Assembly (NCBI RefSeq): GCF_028283685.1 | Contig: NZ_JAPWKF010000010.1 | Span: forward strand, 1-64,000 | Length of the DNA stretch: 64,000 nt | Reading direction: 5' to 3' | Source: Edaphobacter sp. | GTDB taxonomy: Bacteria > Acidobacteriota > Terriglobia > Terriglobales > Acidobacteriaceae | Shown: positions 1-9,154 of the stretch, piece after piece | Numbering within the stretch: position 1 is the stretch's first letter | Layout of the letters: each line of letters starts with the position of its first letter | Made by a program: the position numbers and the translations under genes | Notes under the pieces: model-generated | What the model was told of the DNA's origin: nothing | What the model saw: only the letters and a program-made list of their open reading frames with translations | Databases searched by the model: none

Positions 1-1485
1 CAGATCGCCCGCCTCCACTTTGACGCCGTCTACGATGTCGCGCAGGTCTGGCTCAACGGCGTACGCCTCGGCACCCACGAGGGCGGCTACACTCCCTTTG
101 AGTTCGACATCACCAGGCTCCTCAAGCCCGGCGCCAACCACCTCACCATCGACGTCGACAACACCCCCACCCTGACCTCCATCCCCGCGCTCGCCACCGG
201 CGTTCCCTCCAACGACCATCCCGGCACCTACGGCACCGCCAACCGCATCACCATCGTCGGCTGGATGCCCTACGGCGGCATCGTACGCCCCACCAGCATC
301 GTCATCACCGACGCCGTCTATCTCCGCAACATGAAGATCGACGCCAAACCCGATCTCAAGACCGGCACCGCCACCATCCAGCTCCACGCCTGGCTGCACA
401 ACGGCGGAGACAAGCCCGCCACCACCGCACTGCAGGGCGAGATCGCCACGCTTCCCGTCCACCTCAAACCCACACGCATCGCCGCCAACGCCGACGCCGA
501 GGTCACCTGGACCGGCACCCTGCCCAACGCACATCTCTGGAGCACGCGCGATCCGTTCCTCTACACCGCAAAGCTCGCCGTCCCCAACGATGAGCTCACC
601 GCCAGCGTCGGCGTCCGCGACATTCGCGTCGAAGGCACAGAGCTCAAGCTCAACGGCCACACCGTCCACCTCTACGGCGCCAACCGCGTCGGCGAAGACG
701 CCAAAGAGGGCCTGCGTGAATCCGACGCCATCATCGAGCGCGACCTCTCCGACATGCTCGCCGACAACATGCGCATGATGCGCATCGCCCACTACCCGCA
801 GCCGCAGAACCTGCTCGACTTCGCCGACAAGCACGGCATGCTCCTCATCCCCGAGGCCGGCAACTGGAACTTCAGCGCCTGGCAGATGGCCGATCCCGGC
901 CTCCGCGCCACCTTCCAGAAGCAGATGAAAGAGATGATGGAGCAGGACTGGAACCATCCCTCCGTCATCGCATGGAGCGTCGGCAACGAGTACGAGTCCT
1001 ACACCAAGGAAGGCCGCGACTGGACCCGCGACATGCGCGCCTACACGCTCTCGCTCGATCCCACCCGCCTCATCACCTTCGCCTCGCGCTATACCTCCGA
1101 CCCCGCCGTCAAGACTGGAGCCGACGAGGCCAGCCAGTACTCCGATTTCGTCTCCATCAACGCCTACGGCGGCTACGCACAGCACTTCGACCGCGCCCAC
1201 CAGCTCTGGCCCAACAAACCCATCTTCGTCACCGAGTTCGGCAAGATGGGCGAACCCGGCCTCCACGACCCCGAACGCATCAAGGACATCACCACCGCCG
1301 TCAACGCCATGAAGGAGCGCCCCTACATGATCGGCGGCTCTCTCTGGACCTGGGCCGACTACCGCTCGCTCATCAAGGGAACGCCCGCCAACGGCATCCG
1401 CTCCTGGGGCGTCGTCAACCTCGACCGCGAACACCGCGACAGCTGGACCGTAGTTCAGGAGCTCTTCAAGACCGAACTCCCGTAA
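1..1485 (+). CDS. Glycoside hydrolase family 2 protein, 5' end cut by window
   Basis: The frame is open from the first base, so the protein starts upstream of the window; about 494 codons are visible. The visible N-terminal part is the beta-sandwich sugar-binding region (VWLNGVRLGTHEGGYTPFEF), followed by an immunoglobulin-like domain and a TIM barrel. The barrel carries the GH2 acid/base in WSVGNE (Glu codon 988-990) and the nucleophile in FVTEFGKMGEPG (Glu codon 1234-1236). GH2 enzymes hydrolyse beta-galactosides, beta-glucuronides or beta-mannosides; the sequence alone does not settle which. The hexuronate-type carrier downstream on the other strand makes a uronide substrate possible (inference). 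Confidence 0.9.
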   Translation, partial: QIARLHFDAVYDVAQVWLNGVRLGTHEGGYTPFEFDITRLLKPGANHLTIDVDNTPTLTSIPALATGVPSNDHPGTYGTANRITIVGWMPYGGIVRPTSIVITDAVYLRNMKIDAKPDLKTGTATIQLHAWLHNGGDKPATTALQGEIATLPVHLKPTRIAANADAEVTWTGTLPNAHLWSTRDPFLYTAKLAVPNDELTASVGVRDIRVEGTELKLNGHTVHLYGANRVGEDAKEGLRESDAIIERDLSDMLADNMRMMRIAHYPQPQNLLDFADKHGMLLIPEAGNWNFSAWQMADPGLRATFQKQMKEMMEQDWNHPSVIAWSVGNEYESYTKEGRDWTRDMRAYTLSLDPTRLITFASRYTSDPAVKTGADEASQYSDFVSINAYGGYAQHFDRAHQLWPNKPIFVTEFGKMGEPGLHDPERIKDITTAVNAMKERPYMIGGSLWTWADYRSLIKGTPANGIRSWGVVNLDREHRDSWTVVQELFKTELP

Positions 1486-1570
1486 AAGGTCGTCAGTTGC
1501 ACGTTGTTAGATACAGGTTGCAGGTTGTCAGTGGAACACTGCCGCAAGACGCAAGCAGGTACATCAGGAA

Positions 1571-1607
1571 AACGACAGCCCACTCAACACGAGTGGGCTT
1601 TGTCGTT
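1571..1607 (+). terminator. Intrinsic terminator after the GH2 gene
   Basis: Stem AGCCCACTC / GAGTGGGCT with loop AACAC, extended outward by ACGACA / TGTCGT with one unpaired T. It lies 85 nt after the GH2 stop. There is no long U-tract, so the call rests on stem strength and position. Confidence 0.6.
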
Positions 1608-1624
1608 ACCATCTCCCAAACTTT

Positions 1625-1760
1625 GTCATTCCGACCGGAGCACGCAGAGCGTAGTGGGGGAACCTGTTTCCTTGTAGTGGGGGGAACCTGTTTTACTTTT
1701 CGCTCACCACCAATTTGTCATTCCGAGAGAGCGCCTCGAACCGAGGAACCCCCGCATTTC
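1625..1760 (+). repeat. Two degenerate copies of the polar intergenic repeat
   Basis: Two units begin GTCATTCCGA at 1625 and 1717. The first continues through an AGTGGGGGAACCTG segment and is followed by a partial second copy of that segment. They belong to the family whose best copies read GTCATCCCGACCGAAG followed by CAGTGGAGGGACCTGCTTTT (see 10684, 30790, 30897). The rest of the 379-bp gap between GH2 and the MFS gene (1486-1864) shows no gene. Both copies are in forward orientation, like every copy left of 43.6 kb. Confidence 0.75.
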
Positions 1761-1864
1761 GCCCGCAGCGCCACCACTCCAACAGGACGCCACAAACCGG
1801 GTGCTCCACCTTCGCAGCGAAGCGGCTGCGATGGGTTCGCAGATGCCGCCGAAACGCACATCAG

Positions 1865-3103
1865 CTAAGCAGCAGCCGCAATATCCCGCACCACCGACCG
1901 TCCCTGCCGGTACACCGGCCACAGCAGCGCAAGCGCAATCGGATGCAGCATCGCCATCAGGAAGAACACTGGCGTGTACCCTCCATGCGTCACCAGGTAC
2001 CCCACGATCTCGCTCGACAGCATGCCGCCAAATCCGCTTCCCATCGCAATCAGCCCCGCCGCCTTGCCCACCTGGTTCTGCGGATACAGCTCAATCACCG
2101 TCGCCGTCAGCGTCACCAGCCACGCCATGTGTGCCAGCGCAATAATCGAAGCAATCGCCACTGAGGCCGCATAGCTTGGCACCAGCGCAGCCAGAGGACT
2201 CAACGGCACCAGCACAGCCGCCGCCAGCATCGTCCAGCGATACGCCACCCCAACCGACATCCCCCCGCGAATCAGCCTGCGCGACAACAATCCGCCCGCA
2301 ATCGTCCCCAGCCCCGCTCCCAGATAGACCACCCAGCCGATCTTCGCCAGCTGCGTCATCGGCAGATGCCTCGCGCTGCTGAGATACTTCGGAAACCAGA
2401 ACAAAAAGAAGTACCACACCGGATCGGTGAGACTGCGCGCCACCAGCAGCTTCCACGTCGACGACCGCAGCAGCACCTCGCGCGTATTCGACGTCGCAGA
2501 CATTCCCGCAGACTTTTCCTCGCTTTTATCCTTGCGATAGCACCACAGCCACAGCGGAATCCACAGCAGCCCCACCACGCCATCCAGCAGAAAGATCGAG
2601 CGCCACGGCAGATGCGTCGTCACCATGACGATCACCGGCAGCGCAATGATCGCTCCCACCGTCGCGCCCATCGTGTAGATGCCGCACGCCAGTCCGCGCT
2701 GCTTCTCGTCGAAGCTCTCGCCCACAGCCTTCGGAGCCGCAACCCACAAGCCCGGCTCGCCCAGCCCCAGGCAGAACCGTGCCAGCGCCAGCATCCACAC
2801 CGACGACGCAAACGTCGTCGCCGCCTCCGCCAGCGACCACCACCCCACAAACAGCGCCATCGAGCGCCGCGTTCCCAGCCAGTCCGAGACAAACCCCGAG
2901 ATGCCGTACGCCACCGCCGACGCGAACAGAAACACGCTGACGATGTGCGCATAACCCTCATCGCCCAGCCCCAGCTCCGCCTGAACCCTGGGCGCAACCA
3001 CCGAGAGGCTCTGCCGGTCGAAGTAATTAATCAGCGCGACGACAAACAGCAGCGCAATAATCACCCACTGCTGTCTGGAGAACCTTCCCTCGCACTCGTT
3101 CAT
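1865..3103 (-). CDS. MFS transporter, ACS/hexuronate-like family
   Basis: A 412-residue integral membrane protein with twelve predicted hydrophobic segments. The N-terminus has the family pattern INYFDRQSLSVVAP in the first helix, and the loop after helix 2 has SDWLGTRRSMAL. These are typical of the anion:cation symporter group (hexuronate and phthalate carriers) of the major facilitator superfamily, acting in the inner membrane. It starts 8 nt after the stop of the FAD oxidoreductase, with its ribosome site (AAGGGGCGAG) overlapping that stop, so the two genes form one transcription unit. Beside GH2 and GH31 genes, import of a sugar acid or oligosaccharide product is the likely role (inference). 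Confidence 0.85.
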   Translation of the reverse strand: MNECEGRFSRQQWVIIALLFVVALINYFDRQSLSVVAPRVQAELGLGDEGYAHIVSVFLFASAVAYGISGFVSDWLGTRRSMALFVGWWSLAEAATTFASSVWMLALARFCLGLGEPGLWVAAPKAVGESFDEKQRGLACGIYTMGATVGAIIALPVIVMVTTHLPWRSIFLLDGVVGLLWIPLWLWCYRKDKSEEKSAGMSATSNTREVLLRSSTWKLLVARSLTDPVWYFFLFWFPKYLSSARHLPMTQLAKIGWVVYLGAGLGTIAGGLLSRRLIRGGMSVGVAYRWTMLAAAVLVPLSPLAALVPSYAASVAIASIIALAHMAWLVTLTATVIELYPQNQVGKAAGLIAMGSGFGGMLSSEIVGYLVTHGGYTPVFFLMAMLHPIALALLWPVYRQGRSVVRDIAAAA

Positions 3104-3111
3104 CTCGCCCC

Positions 3112-5403
3112 TTAGTAACAGCGCACTTCAAAGATCGCCGGCAGCGCCGAACCGTGCCCAAGCACCACGACAGAGAGCTCGCTCGTCTCCACCGGCTTCT
3201 CCAGCCTCAGGCTCCATCGCGTCTGATGGTTCTCCACCACGTGCGCCACGCTTCCCTTCGCTCCGGCACAGACCTCGAACTCCGTCACGCATCCCGGCAT
3301 CACCCGCTCCGGATGCCCCATCAACACCGACTCCATCGGATGATCGAAGTCCGTATCGAAGCTGATCTCTATCTCGCTCACTCGCTGCGGCACGGCCCAC
3401 TCTAACCGAAGCACCGGCCGCTTGTCTTCCCGCGCCGGAACCCACGCATTCACCCCGCGCCACGGCCGTGCCACACCGTTGACGACGTTCGCCGCACCAA
3501 ACATCCTGAGCGCAGGCTCCATCCTCGCTGCAACGTTTCGCGCCATAGGCCTGCGATCCGGCAGCCAGTACGCAAACGTATCGATCCCCGAGCCCTCCGG
3601 CGGCGTCTGCACCAGGCTCTTCGCCACCGCCTTGTTCATCTTCTGCGCCAGCGTCAGCACGCCCGCAATCTGCTCATCGCTCAACGCAATCTCAACGCCC
3701 GCAACAGGCTCCAGCATGTAGAAGAGGTGCTCCGGCTTATCCAGCACAGCATCGAAGTCCAGCCTCGCCATCTGCTCACCCGCAGCCAGCAAAAACTCCG
3801 TCTCGCCCAGCTTCTTATCCGGCGTCGTATTGCCTTCGTGCTCCGCCCCCCACAGCGACGCCTTCACCATAACCGCTACCTGCGCGCGCAGCGACACCGT
3901 CACCGCAGGCACATGCCCTTCGCCCACTGGCAGCAACAAGGACATCGGCTTATCCAGCAGCGTCCACTCACCCGAAGCCTTCAGCTCCGCCAGCTCCAGC
4001 TCACTCGATGCCGTCACCTTCGCCGCACGAGCCTTGTCAGCAGCATCATCGGCATACACGCCCGGGATATGCTGACCCGCGCGCAGCAGTTGTTGCTGCA
4101 GCTCATGCAGCTTCTCCGGCACAATCAGGTCACGCGGCCTCAGACCATCGCGATGGCACAACACCGCAGCCATGCCCACCGCCTGCCCATTGTGCGCACA
4201 CGTCGCCATCACCCGCGTCGAGCCGAACGCAATATGCGAGGCCGAAATCAAACGTCCCGTCAGAAACAGGTTTGGCACATTGCGGCTGTACATCGTGCGA
4301 TACGGAATCTGGTACACGCCCTTCGAATGCCACTGCGTGCATCCCGACTGCGCGCTGTACACACCGTCCGAAGGATGCAGGTCGATCGCCCATCCCCCAA
4401 AACTCACCGCATCCGCATGCGTCCTCTGCTCGACCACATCCTGCTGCGTCAGCATCAGGTCGCCCTCGAAGCGCCTGCTCTCGCGCTTGCCCGGAATCGT
4501 CCCCATCCACTCCAGCGTCAGCGTCTCGGCCTCAGGAAACTCCCCCGAGTTCTTGATGTAGTTCCACACGCCATACGCGACCTTCCACAACTCCCACTTG
4601 ATCTCTTCGGTCTCATACACCGTATCGCGCTCGCCGCCATACTCCAGCCACCACAGTCTGCAACCCGAGTCCGTCACTCGCAGCTCACGAAACCGCGGGA
4701 TCTCCTCGATGTCTTTCAACGCGAACGCAGGAGGCACATACGTCACCGGCCGTCCCGTATCGCGCGAATAGAAATACAGCGAGTGGCCCAGCAGCGTATG
4801 CTGCTCCGTCTCCGGAGCCAGCAGCTCACCGAACTCCTCCCTCGCCTCCGCGCCCATGCGAAACGCCGCGCCCGAAAGAAATCCCAGCAACCCATCGCCC
4901 GTCGCATCGACAAACAACGGAGCCTTCAGCAAATAGCGCATCTGGTTCTGACTGCAGTAGGCCAGCGCGCCTACGATCGCACCATCCTCACCCGTCTCCA
5001 CCTCGTCCACCGCCGTATTCAGCAGCAGACGAATTCCCTCCTCGCGCCGCACAAACTCCAGCACAATCGAGTCGAGGATGATCGCATTGCCCTCCGGATT
5101 GCGCCACGTGTTCTCGACCAGCAGCTCATCGATCACGCCGCCTTCGCGCGCCCAGCGATTGTTGTTGCCCATGTGCGAGGTCGCACCCAGTATCCACAGC
5201 CGCACCTCGCTCGACGCATTGCCGCCGAGCACCGGACGATCCTGCGCCAGCACAACCCGCAGCCCCTGCCTCGCCGCCGTAATCGCGCAGCACACTCCCG
5301 AGAGTCCGCCTCCCGCAACCACCAGGTCCGCCTCGATCCGCTCCTGTCGAAGCTCGCGAACAATAGTTCGGCTACCACCCTCTTCGGTCCCGTTATCTCT
5401 CAT
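3112..5403 (-). CDS. FAD-dependent oxidoreductase (FAD_oxidored family), secondary metabolism of sugars
   Basis: From the chosen ATG at 5403 the protein has 763 residues. The N-terminus carries the dinucleotide-binding motif VVAGGGLSGVCCA, then RPVLGGNASSEVRLW, and farther on VDATGDGLLGFLSGA and FLTGRLISASHIAFGSTRV, the pattern of the large FAD_oxidored family seen in Acidobacteria, Planctomycetes and Bacteroidetes. The C-terminal third looks like a beta-sandwich. The frame is open up to 5502, but the extra 33 codons do not match a normal N-terminus; the 5403 ATG has GAGGG upstream. It is cotranscribed with the MFS carrier and divergent from the GH31 gene, so it probably oxidises an imported sugar derivative (inference). 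Confidence 0.8.
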   Translation of the reverse strand: MRDNGTEEGGSRTIVRELRQERIEADLVVAGGGLSGVCCAITAARQGLRVVLAQDRPVLGGNASSEVRLWILGATSHMGNNNRWAREGGVIDELLVENTWRNPEGNAIILDSIVLEFVRREEGIRLLLNTAVDEVETGEDGAIVGALAYCSQNQMRYLLKAPLFVDATGDGLLGFLSGAAFRMGAEAREEFGELLAPETEQHTLLGHSLYFYSRDTGRPVTYVPPAFALKDIEEIPRFRELRVTDSGCRLWWLEYGGERDTVYETEEIKWELWKVAYGVWNYIKNSGEFPEAETLTLEWMGTIPGKRESRRFEGDLMLTQQDVVEQRTHADAVSFGGWAIDLHPSDGVYSAQSGCTQWHSKGVYQIPYRTMYSRNVPNLFLTGRLISASHIAFGSTRVMATCAHNGQAVGMAAVLCHRDGLRPRDLIVPEKLHELQQQLLRAGQHIPGVYADDAADKARAAKVTASSELELAELKASGEWTLLDKPMSLLLPVGEGHVPAVTVSLRAQVAVMVKASLWGAEHEGNTTPDKKLGETEFLLAAGEQMARLDFDAVLDKPEHLFYMLEPVAGVEIALSDEQIAGVLTLAQKMNKAVAKSLVQTPPEGSGIDTFAYWLPDRRPMARNVAARMEPALRMFGAANVVNGVARPWRGVNAWVPAREDKRPVLRLEWAVPQRVSEIEISFDTDFDHPMESVLMGHPERVMPGCVTEFEVCAGAKGSVAHVVENHQTRWSLRLEKPVETSELSVVVLGHGSALPAIFEVRCY

Positions 5404-5524
5404 CGCGCAGTGGCCCTCGCCTCTCCGTCCAGCCACCATCATCTTCCATGCCTTCGCAGCAAAACATCGGCGGATCGCTTTCGTGGAATGAATACTTGCC
5501 AACCGAACAAGCGAAAGAGTACAT

Positions 5525-5538
5525 GTTAACCGCTAAAC
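5525..5538. promoter_or_regulatory. Possible LacI-type operator in the divergent promoter region
   Basis: GTTAACCGCTAAAC is an imperfect palindrome (10 of 14 positions match its reverse complement) centred on CG. It lies between the divergent FAD oxidoreductase and GH31 genes. The CG-centred form resembles sites of LacI-family sugar regulators. No regulator gene is adjacent, so this is a weak call. Confidence 0.25.
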
Positions 5539-5605
5539 TTGTCCAGAAATTGATGATCGCTACAAACATCGCTCTCGGACGCCGCGACGAAAGGATATTT
5601 CACTC

Positions 5606-7831
5606 TTGAACATCTCGACCAGGTTCACCGGCCTCTTCTCTGCTCTCCTTCTCTCCAGCAGCGTCGCCCTCAGCGCCGCCGCGCAGGACCTCAGCCTCCG
5701 CGCCTCGGACATTCAGTTCCATGCGCAGGACTCCGCCTTTCGCTACGGCTTCACCGTCGACGACAAGCCCGCCGTCTCCGCTGACGCAGCCGCCGGCATC
5801 CTCATCGGCGGCAAGCCCATCACGCTCACCGGCACACCGCACTGCGCCGCGTCCCCCTGCACGCTCAACGCAACCGCGGCCGATGGCACGCCGCTTCACA
5901 TCGTCATCACACTGGCTGCTCATCATGCGACGCTGACGCTCTCCTCGGCAAAGGTCCTCGGCGACGTCCGCTTCTCCACCGCGGGCGCCGCGCCCGCCTA
6001 CGGCCTCTCCGATCATGCCGTCGAACAGGCTCACCTCTCCACCCTCGCCAACAAGCAGTTCAACACCGACGTCACCGGCTTCGCCGACGACGCCTTCCTC
6101 TCCGGCCAGGGCGGCACACGCCTCGTCAGCAACTTCATCATCTATCCCCAACAACGCTTCGCCGTGCTGCTCATCGACCCGCACCGCAAGATCGTCCACA
6201 CCAGCGCGCAGCAGATTCAGCAGGGCGTACAGAATCTCAACGGAAGCGTCACCATTCACTACTTCTTCGGTGACCCGCACGAGATCTACAAGCAGTATCT
6301 CGACGCGCGCAACTCCGCAGGCTACAAAGTTCTGATGCCCAAGTACGAGGCCTTCGGCGTCGGCTGGGAGGCCTTCGGCGCCCTCGGCTGGGAGACCAAC
6401 CAGAAGACCGACACCGACTCCATCGACCGCTACCTCAAGCTCGGCTATCCCCTCAAGTGGATCGTCATTGGCTCCGGCTTCTGGCCCGACAAGCCCGACT
6501 CCATGCATGCCACCACCAGCTTCGGCCTCTGGGATCACGACAAGTATCCCGATCCGAAGGGCATGATCGCGCACTTCAAGAGCGAAGATCTCACCGTCAT
6601 GCTCGGCCTTCGCATCGCCTTCATCACCGACGGCCCCTACTCCGCCGCAGGCCTCGCCCACGGCTATTTCCTCAAGGACAACGACGGCAAGCCGCTGGTC
6701 TACAAGATCGGCTTTCCTCATTCGCCCATCTACCTGCTCGACGCACACAACCCGGCCGCTCTCAGCTGGTATATGTCGCTCGTCAAAAAGTGGCAGGACT
6801 ACGGCGTCTCCGGCTGGAAAGAAGATCTCTACGGCTACGGCAAATACGATCTGCGCGACGACAAGATTGATCCCACCAACGACCGACTGATGGCGCAGCA
6901 TCAGCTCATCATCGAGCGCAACGGCTACCTCTCCTCCAACGGCGACCTGCACCGCATCAACGACTTCAACTACAACCAGAACCAGGATCGCGGGCCGGTC
7001 AACTCACTCGCCCTCGCCTACTCCGGTTTTCCGCTCGTCTACCCCGACATCGTCGGCGGCACCTTCGGCGAGAGCCGCTTCTCCACCGGCCGCACCGCAA
7101 AGATGGAGACCTACATGCAGCGCAACGCCATGTGGGCCGCCATGCACTCCAGCATGGGTATGGGAGAGCCGCCGTGGTCCTTCTCCGCATCCACTGCCGC
7201 CGTCATGCTCAAGGCAGCGAAGCTGCACGAGCGCATCGCGCCCTATCTCTTCTCCAACGCCCGCCGCTTCTTCAACGACGGCTACCCCTGGACCATGACG
7301 CCGCTCCCCATCGCCTTCCCCGACGACGCCAGCGTCTACGGCCGCGAGAACGCCACCACCCGCGGCTACGAGTGGCTCATCGGCGACAGCATGCTCGCCA
7401 CGCCGCTCTACGGCAACGACTACGACACCTCCAACGCACGCGACATCTATCTGCCCGCCGGCAACTGGATGGACTTCGACACCGGCAAGATCTACCCCGG
7501 CAAACAGACTCTCAAGTCTTTCGCTCTGCCCACCGACAAGACGCCTCTCTTCATCGGTGGCTCCGGCGTCACGCTTGAACAGCAGCAGGGCAAGCTCTAC
7601 CTCTGCATCTATCCCGTGGCGACAACCTCCACCGCGAAGCTCACGCTGCCAGCAAGCGCGACGCCCATCACCGTCAACATCAGCAGCAAGGTCGGCGCAG
7701 CCTTGTCGTCTCTCATCGTGAAGACAAAGTCCGGCAAGACCGTCGCCACCACCACACTCGGCCACGCCATCGCCTTCCAACCCACCGCAGGCGAGACCTA
7801 CAACGTCTCACAAAACGTGACCGGCAACTGA
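5606..7831 (+). CDS. Secreted glycoside hydrolase family 31 protein
   Basis: A 741-residue protein starting at TTG, with AAGGAT nine bases upstream. A signal peptide (STRFTGLFSALLLSSSVALS, then AAAQ) ends near residue 27. The GH31 barrel includes FGVGWEAFGALGW, the nucleophile region GWKEDLYGYG (residues about 403-412) and PDIVGGTFGESRF; a beta-sandwich domain follows (WLIGDSMLATPL). GH31 members are retaining alpha-glucosidases, alpha-xylosidases or sulfoquinovosidases; the substrate cannot be read here. It is probably periplasmic or exported. It is divergent from the FAD oxidoreductase/MFS operon and may share its control. Confidence 0.88.
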   Translation: MNISTRFTGLFSALLLSSSVALSAAAQDLSLRASDIQFHAQDSAFRYGFTVDDKPAVSADAAAGILIGGKPITLTGTPHCAASPCTLNATAADGTPLHIVITLAAHHATLTLSSAKVLGDVRFSTAGAAPAYGLSDHAVEQAHLSTLANKQFNTDVTGFADDAFLSGQGGTRLVSNFIIYPQQRFAVLLIDPHRKIVHTSAQQIQQGVQNLNGSVTIHYFFGDPHEIYKQYLDARNSAGYKVLMPKYEAFGVGWEAFGALGWETNQKTDTDSIDRYLKLGYPLKWIVIGSGFWPDKPDSMHATTSFGLWDHDKYPDPKGMIAHFKSEDLTVMLGLRIAFITDGPYSAAGLAHGYFLKDNDGKPLVYKIGFPHSPIYLLDAHNPAALSWYMSLVKKWQDYGVSGWKEDLYGYGKYDLRDDKIDPTNDRLMAQHQLIIERNGYLSSNGDLHRINDFNYNQNQDRGPVNSLALAYSGFPLVYPDIVGGTFGESRFSTGRTAKMETYMQRNAMWAAMHSSMGMGEPPWSFSASTAAVMLKAAKLHERIAPYLFSNARRFFNDGYPWTMTPLPIAFPDDASVYGRENATTRGYEWLIGDSMLATPLYGNDYDTSNARDIYLPAGNWMDFDTGKIYPGKQTLKSFALPTDKTPLFIGGSGVTLEQQQGKLYLCIYPVATTSTAKLTLPASATPITVNISSKVGAALSSLIVKTKSGKTVATTTLGHAIAFQPTAGETYNVSQNVTGN

Positions 7832-7850
7832 TCCCAATCAGAGAATCAGC

Positions 7851-7879
7851 GGACTTGAGGCTGTATTATCCTCAAGTCC
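7851..7879 (+). terminator. Perfect 10-bp inverted repeat after the GH31 gene
   Basis: GGACTTGAGG, a 9-nt loop, then CCTCAAGTCC. It sits 19 nt after the GH31 stop and 32 nt before the next ATG. It has no U-tract, so it may be a weak terminator, a processing hairpin or an operator. Confidence 0.45.
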
Positions 7880-7911
7880 GCATCTCTCACAGGTCGCGGC
7901 CAGGGAGCGTC

Positions 7912-8919
7912 ATGGTTCACAAGCCGGGCATCATCTACACCACCACCTCCGACGGCCTCGAACTCCCCGTCATCGATCTGACCCATCCGGCTTTCGCCAT
8001 CCCCGACGACCCTGCCTCGCGCGCCGCGCTCACCGACCAGTACAACGTGGCCACCGTCAAAGACGCCAAGGGCCCCGTCTTCCTCCGCCGCATCTTCATG
8101 AAACTCGGCGCGCGCCGCTCCCAGCTTCTCCGCGCCCTCATCGAACCCTCCGGCTCCTTCCTCGGCGGCCTCACCACGTACATGATGAAGCTCGGCGCCG
8201 ACAACCTGCCCGACGGCTACGACACACCACTCGACATACGCATCGCCGGATCGCCCCACGCCCGCTTCGTCCGCCTGCGTCTGCAGCACTGCGCCACCAT
8301 GCTCGCCGACGGACTCGAACCGCTCCTCTCAGCCTCCCCCAGCGCCGTGCTGCACCTCATCAACATCGGCGGCGGCCCCGCAATGGACAGCATCAACTCC
8401 CTGCTCCTGCTCCACAAGCGTCAGCCGCAGCTGCTCAACCGCCCCATCCATATCCACGTCTGCGACCTCGACACCAAGGGACCGGCCTTCGCCTCCAGCG
8501 CCATCGCCGCACTCACCGCCCCCGGTGCACCCCTCGCCGGGCTCACCATGACCTTCGAACGCATCCCCTACAACTGGAACGAGACCGCCGCACTCGAATC
8601 GCTGCTCACATCCATCCAAACATCTCCCAACGGCACCAGCGCCATCATCGCCGCCTCCTCCGAGGGCGCACTCTTCGAGTACGGCACCGACGAGGCCATC
8701 GTCGCCAACCTCCGCGTTCTGCACGACCACGCAAAGTTCGTCGTCGGCTCCATCACGGCCAACCTTCCCCTGCGCCGTGAGCAGATTCGCGCCATGCACT
8801 TCGCCCTCTACCCCCGGGGCCTCGAAGGCTTCCTCCCCCTCGCCCAGCAGGCCGGCTACGCCATCGACCGCAGCGAGATCACCCCACTCAGCGACCACGT
8901 CCTCCTGCGCCCTCAATAA
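7912..8919 (+). CDS. Unrecognised protein with a Rossmann-like (methyltransferase-type) motif
   Basis: 335 residues from the ATG at 7912, which has GGGAG upstream; a TTG at 7855 inside the preceding hairpin is in frame but less likely. No signal peptide and no membrane segment. The middle has VLHLINIGGGPAMDSINSLL followed by HIHVCDLDTKGPAF, which looks like a glycine-rich nucleotide or SAM loop and the acidic end of strand 2 of a class I methyltransferase fold. I do not recognise the family with confidence. The closest guess is a SAM-dependent methyltransferase-like protein conserved in Acidobacteria. It lies 80 nt downstream of the GH31 gene on the same strand, separated by a hairpin. Confidence 0.6.
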   Translation: MVHKPGIIYTTTSDGLELPVIDLTHPAFAIPDDPASRAALTDQYNVATVKDAKGPVFLRRIFMKLGARRSQLLRALIEPSGSFLGGLTTYMMKLGADNLPDGYDTPLDIRIAGSPHARFVRLRLQHCATMLADGLEPLLSASPSAVLHLINIGGGPAMDSINSLLLLHKRQPQLLNRPIHIHVCDLDTKGPAFASSAIAALTAPGAPLAGLTMTFERIPYNWNETAALESLLTSIQTSPNGTSAIIAASSEGALFEYGTDEAIVANLRVLHDHAKFVVGSITANLPLRREQIRAMHFALYPRGLEGFLPLAQQAGYAIDRSEITPLSDHVLLRPQ

Positions 8920-8944
8920 CCCTCTTACAGCCTCGCCAAAAACG

Positions 8945-8996
8945 TGTCATCCCGACCGAAGGCGCGCAGCGCCGCAGCGGAGGGACCGCTTTTCGA
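8945..8996 (+). repeat. Polar intergenic repeat, forward copy
   Basis: Starts GTCATCCCGACCGAAGGCGC and ends in GGAGGGACCGCTTTTCGACC. Located between two plus-strand genes. The 8920-9154 gap contains nothing else that I can support. Confidence 0.85.
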
Positions 8997-9154
8997 CCAC
9001 CATCCCCCAACCCACCACAACCACCCCACCCGTAACTCACCAAAAACAAAGCCCCTTCCCCGGACCCCACACCGCCAATAGCGCAACTCCGTGCATCGCT
9101 GAGATACTGGTAACGTCTAATATTTGTCCCAGTCTCCAACCGGGAACCAGCATC

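Noticed and set aside
5600-6952. 450-codon minus-strand open frame opposite GH31
   Set aside because: Same shadow effect of high-GC coding; no protein family features.
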